A stretch of 64,000 bases of DNA from Polyangia bacterium (GCA_030429545.1 JAUIFF010000008.1:248001-312000), one strand, 5' to 3'. Positions 9,136-19,128 are shown, numbered from the stretch's first letter. Notes: generated by a model from the letters alone, not told the origin. A program made the numbers and translations.

Positions 9136-9663
9136 CTACGTCTGGGGATTTGCCTGCAACACGGGTGTTTGCGCCGCGGCGAGTTGTTGCAGGAGGGTTC
9201 GCGACGACGGCTCGAGGCTATGGACATCCGCGAGCTCGAGGATTTTTGCGACCAGACCCGGGTCGGTGGGGTGGACAGGTTGTTCCGGTAGCGCCCGCTC
9301 GCAGGCGATGGTTTGCAGCAACAGGGCGAGGGCGCGGGTCGCTTGCTCGGTCACGTTCTCGCCGCGGCGCGCGGCAAACACAGCGCGACACGCCAGTAGG
9401 CTCGAGTACGCCCGCAGGCGTGACAATGGTTTGAGCAGGCCGGCGACCGATGCCGGATCAACTTTTTTGAGATGGACATGCATCGATCCAAACTCGCGGG
9501 CCAAGGTCTCTTCGGTTTCGCGGGCGAGGTCGCCATCGTTTTCCTGGTCCTGCTCCTCCGACTGTCCCTCGCCACGTCCGGTCACCAGTTGGCGCACAGC
9601 GCGGGCTAGGCGTTCGATCGCCAGCATCAAGATGTCGTGCTGTTGCTCGCTGGCAAAGCTCAT
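9136..9663 (-). CDS. Hypothetical protein
   Basis: A 175-residue, mostly helical, charged protein with a strongly acidic Gln/Glu-rich patch (GQSEEQDQENDGD, about residues 33-45). No signal peptide, membrane segment or recognisable motif is present. ATG 9663 is chosen; an in-frame ATG at 9750 would add 29 residues (including two Cys) and cannot be excluded. It lies just upstream of the thioesterase pair on the same strand, with about 30 bp between, so it may head that transcript. Function unknown. Confidence 0.55.
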   Translation of the reverse strand: MSFASEQQHDILMLAIERLARAVRQLVTGRGEGQSEEQDQENDGDLARETEETLAREFGSMHVHLKKVDPASVAGLLKPLSRLRAYSSLLACRAVFAARRGENVTEQATRALALLLQTIACERALPEQPVHPTDPGLVAKILELADVHSLEPSSRTLLQQLAAAQTPVLQANPQT

Positions 9664-10102
9664 GACCGGCAGGGTACCGCCACACGTGAAGATCCTGCCG
9701 TGGCGAGTTGTGCGGATACCCAAGGCACAGGTCGCTTCATATCCCGACATACACTTGCATGTACGCGGACTAGCTGTACCTAGCGACAGGACGCGACCAA
9801 ACCGTCTGCGACGCGACGTTTTTTGGCTGCGAGGGACGAGTGGGTATGCCTGAACAATTGCGTGCGGCTACAAGCGTTGTCGCCCTGGCGATCCGAGTCG
9901 CGCCCCGTGAGCGCAACCGCATCTGACCTTGCCAACCTGTCCTAAGAAACCCGAACCAGGCTCGCATCGCCGCGGTCGCTGGCGCGCCAATTAAGCCTAC
10001 GTGCGCGGACAAAGTTTGCGGCCCACGGACCTCTCTGGGTTTCGCCTACGCCATCGGCGACGTATGCTGTTGCCTGCCTACGTGGCATTTCGCGCGATTG
10101 TG
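9664..10102. other. Non-coding interval before the hybrid kinase gene
   Basis: About 440 bp between divergent genes. A short minus-strand reading frame (about 80 codons) has no protein-like character. One near-copy of the dispersed palindrome is at 9755. I see no terminator or clear promoter. Confidence 0.4.
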
Positions 10103-13100
10103 ATGAACGTGGAACAACACGAGACGTTGTCTGTTGCCGGCTATGAGCTGAGACGGACGTTACGCCGGGGACGCAAGACGATCATCTATCGCGGGCTTCG
10201 AACCAGCGATCGCAAGGAAGTGATTTTGAAATGTCTGCACGAGGAAATGCCGAGTGCCCGGGACATTGCCCGCCTGCGTCGCGAGTTTGAAATTCTCAGT
10301 CGCTTTGATGACCGGAAGACCATTAAGGCCTATGCCCTCGAACCCTGTGGCAACGGTTACGCCCTGGTGCTCGAGGATTTTGGTGGGCAGTCGCTACGGC
10401 AGTTGATGGACGATGGGTCGATTCCCCTGAAGATCATCCTGCGGGTGGCAATTGCTATCTGTGAGTCGATCGCCCTGGTGCATGCGGGTGGTGTGATTCA
10501 CAAGGACGTCAAACCCGACAACGTCATCATCGACCTCAGCCGTGAAAACTGGCGGGTGGCCCTGGCCGACTTCAGCATCTCGTCGACGCTGCACGAGGAA
10601 AACCAAGCCATCTCCAACCCCGATGTGCTCGAAGGGACACTTTATTACATGTCCCCCGAACAGACCGGGCGGATGAATCGCAAACTCGACTACCGCACCG
10701 ATTACTACTCGTTTGGCGTGATGCTCTACGAGTTGGTGACCGGGCGCTTGCCGTTTGAAGTCTCCGACCCGATGGAGTTGGTGCACTGCCACATCGCCCG
10801 CAAGCCGCCGCCGTTACGCACGGCCAACGAAGAGGTGCCCAAGGCCCTCGCGGCGATCATCCTCAAGCTCATGGCCAAGACGGCCGAGGAGCGCTACCAA
10901 AGTGCGGTTGGCATCCGAGCCGACCTGCAGCGTTGCCTGACCCAACTCGAAAGCAGTGGGCAGATCGGAGATTTTACCCCGGGGCAGGATGATGTCTCCG
11001 AACGGTTTCACATCCCCGAGGTGTTGTACGGGCGCGAAGAGGTGGTCGATGCCCTGCTCGCCAGCTTTACCCGGGTGTGCTCCGGCGGCAAGGAACTGGT
11101 TCTCGTCTCAGGGCCATCGGGTGTTGGCAAGTCGGCGGTTATCCGCGAGATTCATAAACCGATCGTCGGCCGCCGCGGCCACTTCATCACCGGCAAGTTT
11201 GACCAGTTTAGCCGCGATGTCCCGTATTCCTCGCTGATTCAGGCATTTCAGGAGTTGATCCGCCAGCTGTTGACCGAGTCTGATGAGGTCATTGAGTTGT
11301 GGCGGGGGCACTTGATGGACGTATTAGGTGCAAATGCAAGTGTCGTCAGCGACGTGATTCCAGAGCTCGTCCACATTATCGGTGAGCCGCCGCCGGCCGC
11401 CGAATTGCCAGCACCCGAGGCGGCCAACCGGTTTCGCTCGACCTTTCGCAATTTTGTTCGTGCCTTTGCCAGCGAAGAGCATCCGCTCGTCATCTTTCTC
11501 GATGATTTGCAGTGGACTGACCCCGCCAGCCTCAACCTGATCGAGCTGCTCCTGACCGACGGCCAGACCAACTACGTGCTGTGGATCGGTGCCTACCGCG
11601 AGGCCGAGCTCGGGCCCGACCACATGTTGCACGTCACCCTCCGCAACCTGCGGGAGGCCGAGGTCAACCTCGAAGGCATCGGTATCGAACCGCTCGGGCC
11701 GGAGCACACCACCGCTCTTGTTGTAGATACACTCCGTCCGGCGATCGCCGACGTCAAGCGCCTAGCCGAGCTTATACAGGCAAAAACCGAGGGCAATCCG
11801 TTTTTTGTCCGGGTGCTGCTGCGCTCTCTCAACGAACAGGGGCTATTGCGGTTTGACAGTGCCCGCGGCGGTTGGGATTGGGACATCGCCAAGGTCGAAG
11901 AGGCCAAGCTCGATGACGATGTCGTCGACCTGATGGCCTCGAAGATCGAGCGACTCTCGCCCAAAACCCGGGAATCCCTAAAATACGCCGCTTGTATCGG
12001 CAACCGGTTTGACCTCAAGTTGCTGGCAACGGTGGCCGAGCGCACGCCGATTGCGGTGGCCGAGGACCTGTGGGAGGCGGTTGAGCGCGGGATCGTGCGA
12101 CCGATTGGGGATGGCTATAAGTACCTGTCTCGCACGGCAGATGCTTCCGATGTCTCGGTGCTCACGCTCAACGACGACGTCGATGTCAGCTACCAGTTTG
12201 TCCACGACAAGGTGCAGCTGGCGGCCTACTCGGTGCTCGGAGAGTCCCAGCGGCGCGAGGTCCATTTGCGTATCGGGCGGTTGTTGCTGCGCAGTCGCAC
12301 CTCGGATGAAATCCGCGAGTCGGTCTTTAGCGTGATCAATCACCTCAATACCGGGATTGTGTTGATCGACGACCCGGCCGAACGCCAGCACCTAGCCGAG
12401 CTCAACCTCATTGCCGGCCGGCGGGCGACCCAATCGATCGCCTATGACTCGGCGTGCAACTACCTGCGCCAGGGACTTGCACTTTTACCTGCACATGCAT
12501 GGAGTTCGTGCTACGAGGTCAACTTTCAACTCAACCGCGAGCTGATGAAGGCTGAGTACTTGGCGGGCAATGTCAACGCCGCCCTAGAGCTCTACCAGCC
12601 GCTGTTGGACCACGCGCGCACGACCCTCGAAAAGGGTGATGTCTACGTCGCCAAGGTCGAGCTCGACGCCAGTCTCAAGCACAACGAAGATGCCGTAAAA
12701 ACCGCCCAGGATGGTCTCAAGAGCCTGGGGATGAGTGTCCCTTCGTCGGCGACAGTCCCGGCAATTTTGGCCGAGCTCGCGCGCTTTGAGTGGAAGTTGC
12801 GCAAGCTTCGGCCCAGCGATATTCCGCGGTTGCCCGAGCTCAAGGACCCGAAGACGCGGCTCGGGTTGACACTGATGATCTCGGCGGTGCCGGCCGCTTA
12901 CTTTGTAGATACACGGTTTGCCGCGGTGCTGATGTTGCGGATCGCCAACATCACCCTCAGTGAAGGTCTCACCGACGTTTCACCTTTTGGGTTTGCCGGC
13001 TATGGCTTGGTGTTGTCTGGGCAGCTCAACTCGCACGAAAAAGCCTATGCGTTTGCCGAGTTGGCCCACACCCTCAACGACCGGTTTCGCAATCCGTGGC

Positions 13101-15358
13101 TCGACACCAAACTGGCATTTATGACGGCGCTGTTTATCCGCGTGTGGGTGCGGCCGTTTGAGGAAGTTCGGCGCCAGCTCGACGAGGCCTACCACACCGG
13201 GTTGCAAAAGGGCGACCTCAACTACGCGCTCTATTCCGGGGTCAAGGCGGTCACCATCTCACTGCTCGAGGGGCTCAACCTCAGCCGGGTTATTGACCTT
13301 ACAACGACTTTGTTGCCGCCGGTTAGCAAGATGGGTGAGCACGACGGCGAGGGCATGCTGACGGTGCTTCGCCGCACGTGTATGTGCCTGCGGGGTGATT
13401 TTCCCGAGCCCCCGAGTTTTGACGACGAGGGCTGGAACGAACGCGAGTTTGCGACCTACCTCGCCGATGAGAGCGTGCCAACACCCCAGGCGTACTTCTA
13501 TTACAGCCTGTTTAAGTCGATGGTGTTGTACCTGTTTGGCGACCACGACGAGGCCGCCCGCCATCTCGCCGTGGCCGAGGGGCGGCTTGAGTCGATGATG
13601 GCCCAGCCGGTGTTGGCCGACTTCCATTTTTACCAGTGCCTCAACGCAGCGGCGCTTTATGGGGAGATTCCCCGCGACCGTAAACGCCACGACAAGACCC
13701 TCAAAACCAGCCTGCGCCGGCTCGAAAAGTGGTCGAAACTTTGCCCGCAAAACTTTGAGCCGCGCTACCTGTTGGCGGCGGCTGAGAAGGCCCGCATCGA
13801 GGGACGCGTGGGCGAGACGGTGGTGCTCTACAACCGGGCGATCGAGTCTTCGCGTCGCTACGGTGCGTTGCACTGTGAGGCCATTGCGTTTGAGCGGGCT
13901 GCCCGGTTTTGCCTGGCGACCGGGCAGGTGGTGATTGGCGAGAACTACCTGCGCGAGTCGCGTTCGGCCTATCGGCGTTGGGGGGCCGCGGCCAAGGCCA
14001 ACCTGCTCGCCGCCGAGTTCCCCGATGTTCTGCCCGATGAGTCGCTCACCGGCGAGCTGCGGCTCGACACCGATGCTCTGTCGCCGCGGATCACCCAGGC
14101 CAGCAGTGCCAAGGTCCTCGACATCGATACCGTGATTCGGGCTTCCCAGGCCATCTCCTCAGAGATCCAGTTGGAACGGTTGCTGCGCGAGCTTTTGCGG
14201 GTGGTGATTGTCAATGCCGGGGCCGAGGTCGGGTTTTTGATTCTGATCGACGAGGGCCGGTTGATCATCGAGGCCGAGGGGGGCGTCGACCCCGAAAAGA
14301 TCAAGGTGTTGCAGTCGGAGCCGGTTGCCGCGTGTCCGCGACTGTCGACATCGATCGTCAAGTTTGTCGCCCGCACCGGCGAGGATGTGTTGCTCGATGA
14401 TGCTGTCCACACGGGCAGCTTTACCAAGGACCCCTATGTGATCAGCCGCGGGCTGCAATCGATTTTATGTACACCGATTATTCACAAGGGCAAGATTTCG
14501 GGGGTCTTGTACCTCGAAAATAACCACACGACGAGTGCGTTCACCGTCGACCGGCTCGACCTGCTCAAGCAGCTCGCCGCCCAGATTGCGATTTCGGTGG
14601 AGAACGCCCGGCTCTACGAGAACCTCCAACAAGCACTTGAAGATACATTGAAGGCCGACCGCGCCAAGACCCAGTTCTTGATGAACATGAGTCACGAGTT
14701 GCGCACACCGTTGAATGCGGTGATCGGCTACACGGAGCTTATCGAGGAGGAGGCCGAGGATGGCGATATCGAGGAGTTTATCTCGGACCTCGGCAAGATT
14801 CGTGTATCGGCCAAACGCCTGCTACGCACCCTGACGAGCATTCTGGAGCTGTCGCGGCTGCAGGTCGGTGACTCCAAACCCAACATTGTCGATGTCAGTG
14901 TCGACGAAACCATGCGCCGGGTGCTCGATGAAATCGGTGAGGCGGCGACCGACAACAACAATAATCTCAAGGTCGAAAACGCGACCGACGTCGATAGGAT
15001 TCGCAGCGATCCGTGGATGCTGTACTACTGCTTGATGAGCGTGCTCGACAATGCTTGTAGGTTCACCAAAAATGGGCTGATAAACGTCAAGATTTCGAGC
15101 TACGAGCGGGGCGGGGCGACGTGGATCCGGTTTTGTATCCGCGATACCGGCATCGGTATCTCGGAGCAGGACCTGGCCGGATTGTTCGACGCATTCGACC
15201 AGGTCGATTACTCGACAACCCGCACCTACGAGGGCTCAGGGGTGAGTTTGGCGGTGGTTCAACGGTTTGCCATCATGCTCGGCGGGCGGGTTGAGGTCGA
15301 GTCGACGCTCGGCGAAGGCTCGGCATTTACGATCGTGACCCCGGCCGACTCGGTGTAG
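10103..15358 (+). CDS. Hybrid Ser/Thr kinase - AAA ATPase - GAF - histidine kinase (HstK type)
   Basis: A 1751-residue signalling protein. Domains in order: Ser/Thr kinase-like domain (about 10-280; HKDVKPDN catalytic loop near 133, APE region as SPEQTGRMN); AAA-type ATPase (Walker A GPSGVGKS near 336, Walker B VIFLDDLQW near 463); a long helical, TPR-like region (about 700-1300); GAF (about 1340-1505); histidine kinase (MSHELRTPLN near 1529) and HATPase (DTGIGIS, ending near 1746). This architecture matches the cyanobacterial and fungal HstK group. The Mg-binding DFG is replaced by DFS (ADFSISS), which may weaken Ser/Thr activity. ATG 10103 is chosen over GTG 10001 because the extra 34 residues look non-conserved. 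No membrane segment. Three exact copies of the dispersed palindrome lie inside (11329, 11722, 12904). Confidence 0.9.
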   Translation: MNVEQHETLSVAGYELRRTLRRGRKTIIYRGLRTSDRKEVILKCLHEEMPSARDIARLRREFEILSRFDDRKTIKAYALEPCGNGYALVLEDFGGQSLRQLMDDGSIPLKIILRVAIAICESIALVHAGGVIHKDVKPDNVIIDLSRENWRVALADFSISSTLHEENQAISNPDVLEGTLYYMSPEQTGRMNRKLDYRTDYYSFGVMLYELVTGRLPFEVSDPMELVHCHIARKPPPLRTANEEVPKALAAIILKLMAKTAEERYQSAVGIRADLQRCLTQLESSGQIGDFTPGQDDVSERFHIPEVLYGREEVVDALLASFTRVCSGGKELVLVSGPSGVGKSAVIREIHKPIVGRRGHFITGKFDQFSRDVPYSSLIQAFQELIRQLLTESDEVIELWRGHLMDVLGANASVVSDVIPELVHIIGEPPPAAELPAPEAANRFRSTFRNFVRAFASEEHPLVIFLDDLQWTDPASLNLIELLLTDGQTNYVLWIGAYREAELGPDHMLHVTLRNLREAEVNLEGIGIEPLGPEHTTALVVDTLRPAIADVKRLAELIQAKTEGNPFFVRVLLRSLNEQGLLRFDSARGGWDWDIAKVEEAKLDDDVVDLMASKIERLSPKTRESLKYAACIGNRFDLKLLATVAERTPIAVAEDLWEAVERGIVRPIGDGYKYLSRTADASDVSVLTLNDDVDVSYQFVHDKVQLAAYSVLGESQRREVHLRIGRLLLRSRTSDEIRESVFSVINHLNTGIVLIDDPAERQHLAELNLIAGRRATQSIAYDSACNYLRQGLALLPAHAWSSCYEVNFQLNRELMKAEYLAGNVNAALELYQPLLDHARTTLEKGDVYVAKVELDASLKHNEDAVKTAQDGLKSLGMSVPSSATVPAILAELARFEWKLRKLRPSDIPRLPELKDPKTRLGLTLMISAVPAAYFVDTRFAAVLMLRIANITLSEGLTDVSPFGFAGYGLVLSGQLNSHEKAYAFAELAHTLNDRFRNPWLDTKLAFMTALFIRVWVRPFEEVRRQLDEAYHTGLQKGDLNYALYSGVKAVTISLLEGLNLSRVIDLTTTLLPPVSKMGEHDGEGMLTVLRRTCMCLRGDFPEPPSFDDEGWNEREFATYLADESVPTPQAYFYYSLFKSMVLYLFGDHDEAARHLAVAEGRLESMMAQPVLADFHFYQCLNAAALYGEIPRDRKRHDKTLKTSLRRLEKWSKLCPQNFEPRYLLAAAEKARIEGRVGETVVLYNRAIESSRRYGALHCEAIAFERAARFCLATGQVVIGENYLRESRSAYRRWGAAAKANLLAAEFPDVLPDESLTGELRLDTDALSPRITQASSAKVLDIDTVIRASQAISSEIQLERLLRELLRVVIVNAGAEVGFLILIDEGRLIIEAEGGVDPEKIKVLQSEPVAACPRLSTSIVKFVARTGEDVLLDDAVHTGSFTKDPYVISRGLQSILCTPIIHKGKISGVLYLENNHTTSAFTVDRLDLLKQLAAQIAISVENARLYENLQQALEDTLKADRAKTQFLMNMSHELRTPLNAVIGYTELIEEEAEDGDIEEFISDLGKIRVSAKRLLRTLTSILELSRLQVGDSKPNIVDVSVDETMRRVLDEIGEAATDNNNNLKVENATDVDRIRSDPWMLYYCLMSVLDNACRFTKNGLINVKISSYERGGATWIRFCIRDTGIGISEQDLAGLFDAFDQVDYSTTRTYEGSGVSLAVVQRFAIMLGGRVEVESTLGEGSAFTIVTPADSV

Positions 15359-15407
15359 CTGCACGGACGTTGGCCGTATTTGTGCCTACAAATAGATTGC
15401 GGCCCAG

Positions 15408-15629
15408 CTAGCGAATCAGCGGCAGCATCTCGATAATGCGGACCAACAGCTGGCGTTCGTCGGTGGTGATCCGGCCGTCGGCGAGGGCGCGGTTGAGGGT
15501 GTGCTCGAGGATCTGCTTGCGGGCCTCTCGCATGCTTAAAAACTCGTCAAAGTCGACCACGTTGTCGAGATAGACGTCTTGCAACAGCACGTCGAAGCGG
15601 TCGAGTTGCTCGCGCAGGGCATCGATCAA
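15408..15629 (-). CDS. TerB-like small helical protein (start uncertain)
   Basis: The supported part is 73 residues from a TTG at 15629. The open frame continues upstream to the end of the terpene synthase gene (about 15706), giving a second acidic helix (AIALLDDVLTEDEEALI). With the C-terminal ALADGRITTDERQLL this makes two copies of the TerB-like pattern. The only Shine-Dalgarno-like sequence, GGAGGA, overlaps the terpene synthase stop and has no ATG, GTG or TTG at proper distance. A CTG or other rare start is therefore possible. It is probably translationally coupled to the terpene synthase. Function unknown; TerB-like domains are linked to envelope stress (family knowledge). Confidence 0.55.
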   Translation of the reverse strand: MIDALREQLDRFDVLLQDVYLDNVVDFDEFLSMREARKQILEHTLNRALADGRITTDERQLLVRIIEMLPLIR

Positions 15630-15712
15630 CGCCTCTTCGTCTTCGGTCAGGACATCGTCGAGCAGCGCGATTGCCCACAGCTCGTTGAGGATTTGTTCGC
15701 GGTTGACCAGCG

Positions 15713-16795
15713 TTAGTCCTCCAGCGCGAGGGTGTGAAAATCGGCAAAGTCGTAGAGCCGGACCACGCCCATCACAGCGTTGACCAGCACCGACTCAAAC
15801 AGGCGACCCTGGCTTTTGATGTAGCCTAGGCACTCCTTGAGGTCATAGGCCTCAACCGTCATCATGGCGCGAATGATCCGCAGGATGTCCTGGCGGTTAA
15901 ACGGGATCTGGCCACTGGCGATCCCAAACTTTTTGGCCGCAAGTTGCAGCGAGGTGATGTTGCCCTCGACCAACTCGCGTTCGTAGGAGCGGATGTCGTT
16001 GGCGTAGCGGATGATCGAACCGACGATTTCGAGGCTGACGCGAATTTCCCGGGTGCGCTCGCGGACGGAGGCATCGCCGAGCACGATCAGGGCGCCTGTC
16101 AGCCCGAGGGTACTGCCAGTCGAATGCGCCGCGAACATCATGTATTCGTCGAGGTCGGCGCCCGAGCCTTCGCCAAAGGCCCCGCGGTAGCGATACTCCG
16201 CGACCATCCCGGCCAGCATGTTTGAAAGCGCTTGCTGATACATCGACTCGTACATGGCAAAGCCCGGGTATTGGCGGAGCATGTCAGTGAGGGTGGCGAT
16301 GTAGCGGGTGAGTGGTTCGTCGGTTACCCGTGGCGGCCGCTTACAGGCCGCGCTGATTTTGCGGGTGTAGGCCTCTAGTTGGTCGGGGGTTGTGCGGTCG
16401 GGGTCGAGGTCGCAGTCGATATGGTCGTCGATGATGAGGACAAACAGGGTCAGCAAGAACACGACATAGACGTCGTCGAGTGTGAGCCGGCGGCTGGCGA
16501 CACACTCGTGCATCATGTGCTCGACGATCAACGCGACCGCGGGAATGCTCTGGCTGGCGCGTTGGAGCGATTGCGCGGTTGTGTGAAACAGTTCGTCGCG
16601 TTCGAGTCGGGCGACCAGGTCCGACACCCGCTGATTGAGGTGGTGCAGGTCGGGCTCTTCCACGCCAAAAAGGTCCGCGAGGTTGGTGTCGACGACTTGC
16701 CGACTACCGGACCGAGAAGCACCAGGTTGTGCACCACTAACTCCCAGCCGCGGATGACTTTGCGAAGCGGAAGGGTGGTGGGTAAGTCGGCTCAT
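15713..16795 (-). CDS. Class I terpene synthase
   Basis: A 360-residue protein with both metal-binding signatures of class I terpene cyclases: an aspartate-rich DDHID (residues 123-127) after a hydrophobic helix, and the NSE triad in NDIRSYERE (Asn266, Ser270, Glu274). A conserved Arg-Tyr pair is not obvious at the extreme C terminus. It is a single alpha domain, so not a two-domain geosmin synthase. The substrate (GPP, FPP or other) cannot be deduced and no prenyl synthase, P450 or methyltransferase lies nearby. The first 35 residues are a disordered Ser/Pro-rich tail. ATG 16795 is preceded by AGGAG a few bases upstream. Confidence 0.88.
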   Translation of the reverse strand: MSRLTHHPSASQSHPRLGVSGAQPGASRSGSRQVVDTNLADLFGVEEPDLHHLNQRVSDLVARLERDELFHTTAQSLQRASQSIPAVALIVEHMMHECVASRRLTLDDVYVVFLLTLFVLIIDDHIDCDLDPDRTTPDQLEAYTRKISAACKRPPRVTDEPLTRYIATLTDMLRQYPGFAMYESMYQQALSNMLAGMVAEYRYRGAFGEGSGADLDEYMMFAAHSTGSTLGLTGALIVLGDASVRERTREIRVSLEIVGSIIRYANDIRSYERELVEGNITSLQLAAKKFGIASGQIPFNRQDILRIIRAMMTVEAYDLKECLGYIKSQGRLFESVLVNAVMGVVRLYDFADFHTLALED

Positions 16796-17177
16796 AGGCT
16801 CCTGTCAGTCGCACCGGACACGCAGGTCAACACTGTCGACAGTACAGGAAAGCACAACCAAGCGGGTTTGAAAACTTCATAGAGCTAGTTTGGTTGAGCA
16901 GACTGATCAGCCTGTATTGTGAATTACATTAATTTCTTGCAGGTACAGTCATTCCGGTGATGCAAACGTAGAAGGGCGTGATGCAAACTAAACCGAATGC
17001 AGACCCGTGTGGGGCAGGTCCCCCACGCACGCGGTAACTAGTCTCCTCGAGCCCGCAACTTTTGCTGGTGAATGTGGTTAGCGAGAACGTGTGCATCTGC
17101 AACACAACTTGTCCACAACCACCCTCGGGTACATTTTGTACCGATTCGACCCATAGGTTTGATGGGTTTGTCCGCTG
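16796..17177. other. Intergenic interval with two dispersed palindromes and a hairpin
   Basis: About 380 bp without a gene, upstream of the terpene synthase. It contains exact TGYANNTRCA copies at 16938 and 17092 and an 8-bp stem (GTGTGGGG pairing with CCCCACGC, one wobble, 17007-17028) without a T run. The base composition is clearly lower in GC than the flanks around 16880-16990. The terpene synthase promoter should be here but no clear -35/-10 is visible. Confidence 0.45.
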
Positions 17178-18770
17178 CTAGGTCAGCACACCGGCAAATG
17201 ACTCGGCGCGGGCGGCGTGCCAGTCTTTTCGATAGTTTTCTGGGATATCGCCGCGCGCGAGGCACCCTGTTTCGATAAGGGGATAAAGCTCATCGAGTCG
17301 AGCCACTGCGGTGCTACCGATCCGCCGGTGGATCATGCCGCGGTTCAACTGGTCGGGGTGCGTACACCCCATCGCCGCCATCATCTCGAGCATGTGACGA
17401 ACTGTGTTGCGCTGGTAGTTGGCCACGCGCTGACGCTTGTCGGCGACCACGAGGCCCTTGATCAGGCTCCGGTCCTGCGTGGCGACGCCGGTGGGACATG
17501 AGTTGTTGTTGCAACGAAGTGCCTGGATGCAGCCGAGGGCAAACATCATGCCGCGGGCTGAACTGCAGAGATCGGCCCCGAGTGCGAGACGCACGGCGAT
17601 GTCCTTGCCGTCGATGACACCGCCGCTGGCGATGATTTTGATCCGCTCGCGCAGGCCGACACCGATCAGTGCGTTGTGCACCAGACACAGGGCGTCGTAG
17701 AGGGGTGAGCCAAGCGCGTTGGAAAACTCTAGTGGTGCGGCCCCGGTGCCGCCCTCTCCGCCGTCGACGGTGATGAAGTCGGGGGTGATACCGGTTTCGA
17801 CCATCGCCTTACACAGGGCAAACACATCGACACGGCGGCCGACGCAAAACTTGAAGCCGACGGGTTTGCCCCCGGAAAGTTCGCGCAGCTTGGCGACGAA
17901 ATCCAAGAGCCCAATCGGGGTCGAGAACTCGGCGTGGGCCGGTGGGCTCAACACATCTTGGCCGAGGGGAACGAGGCGGATCCGGGCGATTTCCGGGGTC
18001 ACTTTGGCAGCTGGCAAGATCCCCCCGTGGCCGGGTTTGGCCCCCTGCGACAATTTGATCTCGATCATTTTGACGTTGGGTTTTTTGGCGGTCTCAGCAA
18101 ACGCCGCCGGGTCAAAGCCACCACTGGCGTTGCGACAACCGAAGTAGCCCGTGCCGATTTGCCAAACGAGGTCACCGCCCGGCTCCAAGTGGTAGGGACT
18201 CACCCCGCCTTCGCCCGTGTTGTGAAAAAAACCACCGTCCTTGGCCCCGCCGCTGAGCGCCCGAATCGCGGCATCGGACAGCGAGCCAAAACTCATGGCG
18301 CTGATGTTGAGCAACGAAGCGGAGTAGGGGTGCTGACAGTCGGGGCCGCCGATGGTGATCCGCGGTGGGTCGTGGGGGGCTTTGACCGGCGCAAGCGAGT
18401 GGCCCATCCACTCGTAGCCGAGTGCGTAGACATCGTGTTGGGTGCCAAACGGCACGGTGTCGAGCTGACTTTTGGCCCGTTGGTAGACCACCGATCGCTG
18501 CTCGCGGCTAAACGGCCGACCGTTGGTGTTGAGCTCGATGAAATACTGCTGGATCTCCGGGCGGATGCTCTCGAGCAAATAGCGAACGTTGCCGACCACG
18601 GGAAAGTTGCGACGGATGGTGTGGCGGGTTTGCAGCATGTCCCACAGCCCGATGAGGACGATCGGCACGACCACCACGAGGGCGCCGAGTACCGAGGGCC
18701 ACAACAGGCTCAGGCCGCCAATAAGGGCGAGGGAGAACACCGAGAGGAGCACAAAAATTCGCCGGGCCAT
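17178..18770 (-). CDS. FMN-binding glutamate synthase family protein
   Basis: A 530-residue protein. Two N-terminal membrane segments (about 4-50) are followed by the FMN/glutamate-synthase central domain. Signatures are NISAMSFGSLSDAAI, GGEGGTGAAP and a C-terminal Cys cluster ALGCIQALRCNNNSC (C-x5-C-x4-C), the pattern that binds the 3Fe-4S cluster in glutamate synthase. There is no glutaminase (amidotransferase) domain, so it is not classical GltB; the stand-alone family (YerD-like) has unclear physiology. ATG 18770 is chosen because it begins directly at the membrane segment; an upstream in-frame ATG at 18878 would add a basic 36-residue stretch. Confidence 0.85.
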   Translation of the reverse strand: MARRIFVLLSVFSLALIGGLSLLWPSVLGALVVVVPIVLIGLWDMLQTRHTIRRNFPVVGNVRYLLESIRPEIQQYFIELNTNGRPFSREQRSVVYQRAKSQLDTVPFGTQHDVYALGYEWMGHSLAPVKAPHDPPRITIGGPDCQHPYSASLLNISAMSFGSLSDAAIRALSGGAKDGGFFHNTGEGGVSPYHLEPGGDLVWQIGTGYFGCRNASGGFDPAAFAETAKKPNVKMIEIKLSQGAKPGHGGILPAAKVTPEIARIRLVPLGQDVLSPPAHAEFSTPIGLLDFVAKLRELSGGKPVGFKFCVGRRVDVFALCKAMVETGITPDFITVDGGEGGTGAAPLEFSNALGSPLYDALCLVHNALIGVGLRERIKIIASGGVIDGKDIAVRLALGADLCSSARGMMFALGCIQALRCNNNSCPTGVATQDRSLIKGLVVADKRQRVANYQRNTVRHMLEMMAAMGCTHPDQLNRGMIHRRIGSTAVARLDELYPLIETGCLARGDIPENYRKDWHAARAESFAGVLT

Positions 18771-19128
18771 GTTGTGGCGCAACCATAGCAGCCTCCGGGG
18801 AATTGTGGGCAACAATCGTCCACGGTTGTTCGGCGCGCGGGCGCGCAAATGCAACCTCTCAACACTATGTATAAACATATAATCTGAGAAAATGTCTATA
18901 CAAATTTGTTGGAGCAGCAGGCGGGCCAGGGTTTTTGCGTGTACACCGGTATCGCGCCAGCTGTGGGTAGTGAGGGCTCGGTCGTTTTCGCGGCTTTACC
19001 GTGCCCGGCCGCGGGGCCGCGAATTGAGGCTGTTTGCGGCCGGGTAGTCGAATGCCCGCAAGCGACGTACAATCTGCCCCATGACCATTAAACCTACTTA
19101 CATAAACCTCTCTACCCACGCCAAGCTC
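18771..19128. other. Divergent intergenic region with a cluster of three palindromes
   Basis: About 360 bp between the leftward FMN enzyme gene and the rightward ferritin-like lipoprotein gene. Three copies of the dispersed palindrome in its looser form (TGYNNNNRCA) fall within 80 bp (18868, 18893, 18936). The local sequence around 18860-18905 is AT-rich. This is where both promoters should lie. Confidence 0.5.
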
